Assembly (NCBI GenBank): GCA_013407085.1
Contig: JACCGJ010018212.1
Coordinates: 91,113-155,112 of the forward strand
Length of the DNA stretch: 64,000 nucleotides
Direction: 5' to 3'
Source: Atriophallophorus winterbourni
Taxonomy: Eukaryota; Platyhelminthes; Trematoda; Plagiorchiida; Microphallidae
The notes below the pieces were generated by a model. The model worked only from the letters and a program-made list of their open reading frames with translations, made no database searches and was not told where the DNA came from. A program made the position numbers and the translations under genes. Positions 58,091 to 64,000 of this stretch are shown piece after piece. Positions within the stretch are counted from its first letter, which is position 1. Each line of letters begins with the position of its first letter.

Positions 58091-58580
58091 ATTCAGAAAA
58101 ATTTGAAAACATGTAACCTTTGATTGAACAAAATACTGATAAATGTTTAGCTTAATAATCGACCTATTTCCGGGGTTTCGTTAACATTGCGATGGAATTC
58201 TTTCGAATTGTTTCAAATATACTACTTTTGATTTTGTTGTTAACACTGTCAATACTTCACGTTAAAAATAATCGACAACTATACTCGCCCGAAGCAATTA
58301 CATATGGCAAGTAACACAACAAGTAATAAATTGTAAGGGTTATCCGCACATAGATTTTATTTAATAAACTACTCTTGTGCTTCATATAGCTTAAAATAAA
58401 TTTATTACAAATATTTTGACTGAATGCCATGCAAAGCATCACTCAGAATATTAACATAAACCCAAGGGTGTTCGAAAAAAAATACTTTTAGATTCGTGTA
58501 TCATTCGAATAAACAACGTGAACAGGTTAATAAATAAATGTATACATTTGTGACTACACATCTGTGCCAAACCCATGGAA

Positions 58581-60850
58581 CTATTCCTTCCTTTGGTCGA
58601 AGTCGACCATGGATGTACATGAAAATTGCATGTATCTTCATGTTCCACATATTTTCTAATGAATAAACGTATAAATTCTGGAGAAACAATCTCTTCCACA
58701 GCGCCTGCTCCGATGAACTATAATCGGGCATTTTCAGGCCCGCGGCGCGATATGTGTACAGCAGTAAAGAGCTGTATCTGCTCCTCTCTAGTTTGCAGAC
58801 GACGCGTTACACAATGCGCCCAAATTAAGCGGTTTACTTCTTCCGAAAGATTGCATATCACGTTTGCAAACTACTTTGTACCCCAACTTAGGTCTGCCCA
58901 AAGGTCGAATTGCTGATTTCCGCACAGCAAAGATTCTATCTTTCGGAATAAGACCATTTTCTATTATGCGGACGTAGCCAATCCACCGCAGGTGTCACTG
59001 TAGTAGTGGGGTGAACAATCTCCGTAGACCAACGTTTAAAGCATTTCAGAATTAGTAGATTCGTCCATCCACTATATGCTCAAGATACGACGGATGCTTC
59101 GTAGATGTAAAGCATTCAGCTTGTGTACGTGTCTTCCATGGATGGACCATGTTCCACTGCCGTACAATAAAGCATTTATTACGGCTGCGATGTATACCAT
59201 CATCTTTGACTTTCAGTTTATTTCTCGGTTACCCCAAACCCAAGAATTCAATCGGGATGAAATAACAACTATCCTGCTAATCCGTTTATCAATCTTCGTA
59301 TCTAGCTAGAGGTTATCAGCAATGGTTTAGACAGGTATGTGAAATGATGTACTGGTTCAAGCTGACAGTTTCCAATGGTGATGATTGTAAGCGATACAAT
59401 CCCTTGATTAAGGACTTTGTTCTTGCTCATGCTGATTATTAGCCTAATTCATTTGATTCTGACGAAAAATAGTCCAATATAAACTCAAGGTGTGCTTGAG
59501 ATTAAGCAATAATGTCTGTATCATCGGCAAACAGCATGTACTTGAATTGCACATCCAGCACCTTGGTTTGTGCTCCTAACATGTTCAGGTCGAAAAATTG
59601 CCATCTCTTCGTGTGCGTAGGTGAATGTATTATGTTGTCATCCTAAAGCGTGCTTCAGATGTAGAGCAAAAAAAATGCCGAAAAGCTTGAAAACAAGAGA
59701 ACACCACTGTTCAACGTCACGGCAAATTCAAAAAAGCTTATAAACGCAAAGCGTTAAAATGGATTTCGACGTTCATGCCAGAACTGAACGGAGTAACAAT
59801 TTTGATCATTCTTGGGGCAGCCTATATGATCAAGCATTTTGAAAAGACCCTCCCTGCTGTCGTAATCTAAGGCTTTCATGAAATCAATAAGAACAGTTTA
59901 TAATGGTTTAAGCTGTCCAAGACACTTTTCATAAAATCGCGAAGCTAGATTAGTTTCGCACATGCAAGTGACACATTTCCATGTGTTAGCAGACAATTTC
60001 AACAGGTTAACTCTCGTCCTTGGGAAAATTCAGCTTTGCACAAACCAGCGCATGGTCAGTGTTGCAGTCTGCGCTTTTATATGATCTGGTGAGAAGTACA
60101 CTCTCTACTTTAGTTAGCCTAACAAAAATAAGATCAAGCTGATGCTACGAGCGAGAAAGATTTTCAGAAAAGTTATGCTGTGGCTATGTATGAAAGAATC
60201 TGGTAGTTACACAAAAATTAATTTTGTGCACAGTTCTTAAATGCGATGTACATTTTCATTGGTTTCAATTAATCCGAACCTTCCGAGTTTTTCCACGACT
60301 CGTAACCTTCACCAACTCTGGCATTTAAATCCACCAATACCACTACACATTTTAATGGCATCATTTTGAAGACTGTTTTTACAGGTGCTGAAAAATTACA
60401 TACGTTTGTCTGTTGATTTCTAATCCCCATGCACTAAATGAATATACCAGACTGTGGCGAGACGGGAGCTTATTAACTGGGAGCTGTTTATCTTGAGCCA
60501 GGTGGTATCCGTTCATTGACACCTAAATATCCGTTACTATCGAAAGCATCGTCAGGCGCTGAGCTCTATATAAGTTGAATCAGCGCTTTTAACCTGGTAT
60601 ATGCGTGTTCCTGTGTTATTTTTCATAAAAGCGCAACGGAATGTCTTTTTCATTGGAGCGTTGAGATGTACACCAGTACTCCGTCTGCGGAGTTTTCCAC
60701 CAGGTTGACTCCTGAATCCTTTTCCATGATTTGATATAGCCACTAGATAGTAGAGGTTTGAGATAAAGGTTTTCCTGCCCCTGGACAGCTCTTATGGAAT
60801 TACGACCTCCATCTTCCCGAAGCAAGTTGGTATTGAGGCGTTTCATTGCT
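58581..60850 (-). mobile_element. RTE LINE with internal deletions (copy L8)
   Basis: 3' end region near 58,581 (TTTGGTCGAAGTCGACCATG), RT C-terminal half to about 59,990, endonuclease end 60,020-60,370, then directly 5' UTR 60,370-60,850. The start of the endonuclease and the start of RT are deleted. No long frame is intact; the longest pieces are under 100 codons. Confidence 0.78.
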
Positions 60851-60859
60851 GGTTGCATT

Positions 60860-61360
60860 TATTCGAGAGAAATCTATTTTAGAAATATGTGAGATGTCTT
60901 CTATTTAATAAACAATGAGTGAATTCAATGAACTAACAATGATTATTATCCTACCTTCTTTCTCTCTATATATATATGCAGAAAATTAGTATCAATCACT
61001 TTATTTTATTTATATATTCTTTATGATTCCACTGTCCTAACGAAAATCAACGAACCAATGCAATAAGAATGAGATAGAGTATTCTGGTAATAATATAGAA
61101 CGAACACCAGTTCCAGTGTAAGGAACATTGCAGAGATCAACCAATAAATTTTGTTGCGAATTAAAAGATTTTTTCAGAGAGAGTAATATCTTTTCACAGC
61201 CAAAAGTCCCAGACTTTTACTGCATACTCCAACGTAGGACAGATATTTTTTCGAAGAGAGCAATATATTTTCGTATCCATTGAACCAAGAACTTTATCAC
61301 CCACCCCATCGTAAGACGACGGTAGACATTCTTCATCCTTGTTAACGTTGCAAGATAGAA
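60860..61360. other. No gene seen
   Basis: AT-rich sequence between LINE L8 and the CR1-B copy. It contains a short (TA)n run near 60,967-60,977. Nothing else is recognised. Confidence 0.5.
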
Positions 61361-63670
61361 TGTTTTTAAATATTCTTGAAAAGCAACCTCAATCTGCTGG
61401 CATATAGATATATTTCCGGGACGTAAACCACCATCTTGTCTTTTCCACTACTAAATACTCCAACGTTTTTTTCCAACGAGCTCATTGCCAACAATTCAGT
61501 TCATAACTGATATGCCAAGGAACATTCTCGTCAAATTGGAACATTTTGTCTTGGCGCGTTTTGAATTTCATATCATGCAGAGCCATCCAATCTGATACGT
61601 TGGTTATATCCATTTGCAGTTTCTCCTAGTCTGGTGCAGAAGTGATTCACATCCAACACTTTGTTACAACTCGCGGTCATAACCATTTTTAATGACAAGA
61701 GTTGGGCTGAATCCTTCATGTACAGAAAATAAAACCGGACCTATTACAAAAACGTGTTGCACTCTGCTGACGTTTTCAATGTCATTTGTCAGCACACTCC
61801 AAATCTTGCTTGGGAAATTGACAAATTATCGTAGAACCATGCGAGATGTAAATCACAGATTCCGACGCGCATGATATTTTGTGAAAGGGCCCTGGCAAAC
61901 TCTTAAATATGTCCTGCAATCAAGAATGAATGCGGCTTCATCTACGTCAATCTTTTCACAACCTTCTAGCATAGACAGAAGCGATGGGATCGCAATACGT
62001 GATGTGTTGTCGAAAAATAAAATACGAATTTTCAAGTTCAAGGATATTCCTTTTGAGACTATAAACTTCATGACCTTCTCAATAGCTTGCACTAGATTAA
62101 CGTGACGATGATTTGCAACATCAGATCGGCAGTCACTTTGAAGATGTGTGTAATCACGCCTGATTTCCAATCCTTTGCTACAACTCCATGAATCAACGTA
62201 GTTTAACATTCTTGAAAGCGGTTGAAAAAGCTGATGCCATCTGCAGCTGGAGATTTTCTTGTATTCAGTTTGACCAATTGATTGATGACAATCTCTCCTT
62301 TAATCAGTTGCTCTTCCTTACGTTCCGATTTCTAACTTGTCTGAATCTTCATAACGTTCCACTGAAACTATTTGCGCGATGATATTTATGTAGGAAATTG
62401 CGAGAGAATCTTTGGTTTCAGGAGCGGCCTCAAAGAGTTATTTAGCAATAAAGTTTGTGAATCTATCTCTTTTGACTTTCACTTTCGCGTTTGTGATTGT
62501 GAATATTAATATAGGTTTCGTTCCTTCTTTGACATCGGCATCAATTTGTGCCATTCAGTATCCTCTCGAATTAGTAAAATCATTTTTGTGTGTGTCATAC
62601 AAAAATGTTTCCAATAACTAGGAATATTGCTAACTTTATGCATCATGAACGCAAATCCCTTCAACTTTTTCCGTTTTTGTTGTTCTGCGAACAACATTAA
62701 CATTATGACAGAGAAAACTGCAAAATTCATACAATCCACACACGATAGCTAAATGTTTTCCATCCACGAACCATTAATCCCATCAAGCATAAATCGCGGA
62801 TGGATGGAGTAACAAATGCATCAGGGCATTCTGATGCTAGTTTGCAGTTTATGTTCATTCGGCTAAACCGAGATCGTCCAACTTGCTGCATCAAGTGTTT
62901 AGAACGAGAATCATCAAGTGATCTGTTTTCAGAAATTGTTAAGTAGAATAAACATATTTTTAACGAGGCAATCGTGCGAAATGGAGTCGTTTTCAAAAGA
63001 CCTAAGCAACCTATTGAGCATTACCCTACTAGTTTAATACACATTCTTTAGACAGCTCACGTTGAATACTCTGTGTCTTGTCATTTTCTAGCTCGGAAAC
63101 GGAAGGTAATGCTTCAGGCTTTGAGGAAAGATGGTTCGTGCAACGCGCACTGGCCGTCGATAAACCCGATAATGCTTCAGACTGTCAGTGTAGTGATAGA
63201 AATCGTTCATTTTGACGTCAAACTGTCAAAATCCATTTTCTGTATCCTATTTTGAGGGATTGTCACAAACCACAGGAATATGTTTGTTTTCAAGTTTGCA
63301 GTTTACTTAAAAGTTTGTGAAATGGGTTAGGTAAAGAAAAATGTTGGGAAATATATTCAATGGATATCTTTTTTTCTCAGCTGAATCACTGGATACATAT
63401 GCATTAGGTAAACATCAATCAACAGTATATTAAAATTGTCCAATTAAACGTTTATTTTACCTGCAACAGCAGATTTTTGTCCAGTGTCACATTCGCGTGA
63501 GTATTATTGAGAAAAAAATCAATTCCAAGTTTATAACTAACTTATGTTTTAAGCACAACAATTACTTCAGCATTATTGATAATAAATGGCTGATTAAATA
63601 ATCAATTGTCTTGATCGAATTTTTTAAATTATCGCATTGAGAAAAATACGTGTTTGCTTCAAGATTATTC
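61360..63670 (-). mobile_element. CR1-like LINE fragment, family B (copy 3) with R start
   Basis: This is the best-preserved copy of the family. Minus-strand 62,209-61,853 (118 open codons) begins near a CRSDVANHRHVNLV block, which matches the RSDVSNYRPVSL RT block. 62,739-62,506 carries the linker with MILLIREDTEWHKLM. 61,640-61,380 has a DWMALHDMKFKT block, the region after the RT catalytic box. FADD itself is not found. It continues to the AGGGTAAT site at 63,672, where an RTE LINE begins. Confidence 0.62.
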
Positions 63671-63679
63671 AAGGGTAAT

Positions 63680-64000
63680 TGTTGGCCTCCTTCGGTCGAT
63701 GTCGACAATGGATGTACATCAAAATCACGTGAATGTTCAAGGTTTGCAACTTTTGAGTGACTAAACAGTCAGATTCGGGAAGAACAATTTCTCCCACAGC
63801 GCAGGCAACGAAAGTCAAAACTCGGTTTCATTGCGTCAGTTGCACGCCGGCGGCGGGATCTGCGTTCAGCAGCCAAGATCTGTATCTGCTCCTCCCCAGC
63901 TTGTAGACGACGCTTTACACAGTACCTCCTAAGTGAGCGGTCAAGAGCAAGTTCTTCCCAAATCGCCGGGTCAATGCCAAGATCCTTCATATCACTTTTG
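63680..64000 (-). mobile_element. RTE LINE 3' end, cut by window edge (copy L9)
   Basis: The plus strand begins with TTGTTGGCCTCCTTCGGTCG, the exact 3' terminus of the family. 63,990-63,769 on the minus strand keeps the end of the C-terminal region with WEELALDRSLRRYCVKRRL and, near the end, CLRCGRNCSSRI, the CxxC-type finger and RIG-like ending of this RTE group. Confidence 0.88.

Overview
This 64-kb window looks like a gene-poor, AT-rich stretch of an animal nuclear genome, not a bacterial, plasmid or viral sequence. There are no operons and no long intact ORFs. Protein similarity falls almost entirely on decayed retroelements, and one split gene has GT/AG introns. The mix (RTE-type LINEs with a C-terminal RWLGH region, CR1-type LINEs, many short hammerhead-ribozyme repeats of the kind described in Penelope-like elements, a Ty3/Gypsy element with a double zinc knuckle, and an 18-nt micro-exon) would suit a flatworm, possibly a schistosome-like trematode. 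That assignment is inference from family content, not proof.

Layout. 1-7,800: the 5' part of an RTE LINE, then a composite repeat, here called R (copy R1), into which a hammerhead unit, an RTE LINE 3' part and a CR1 LINE were inserted one after another. 7,800-12,040: an almost full-length but broken RTE LINE with a duplicated reverse-transcriptase (RT) segment. 12,045-16,015 and 22,915-27,270: two roughly 4-kb arms of a large inverted duplication (A1, A2) around a 6.9-kb spacer that holds a second R copy (R2, 18,440-20,420). 27,270-34,650: decayed LINE pieces, hammerhead remnants and a few exon-like segments. 34,650-39,560: CR1 LINEs on the minus strand. 39,990-42,373: a Ty3/Gypsy element with 208-bp LTRs and a perfect 5-bp target duplication. 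42,786-52,862: the only convincing host gene, with ten phase-consistent exons, a poly(A) signal, and introns full of LINE pieces and two long microsatellites. 53,500-58,100: a histone H2B pseudogene and more CR1. 58,580-64,000: an RTE LINE, a third copy of the CR1-B/R unit, and the 3' tip of another RTE LINE.

What works together. The LINEs supply endonuclease and RT activities that can also copy non-autonomous units. The hammerhead units are short, carry a self-cleaving RNA motif and end in target duplications, so they look like RNA-mediated insertions mobilised in trans. Because R and A occur in several copies, most insertions can be compared with an empty paralogous site, which gives a relative insertion history. 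The host gene reads through all of this; its C-terminal exons weakly resemble the C-terminal region of protein arginine methyltransferase 9, but I cannot name it with confidence.
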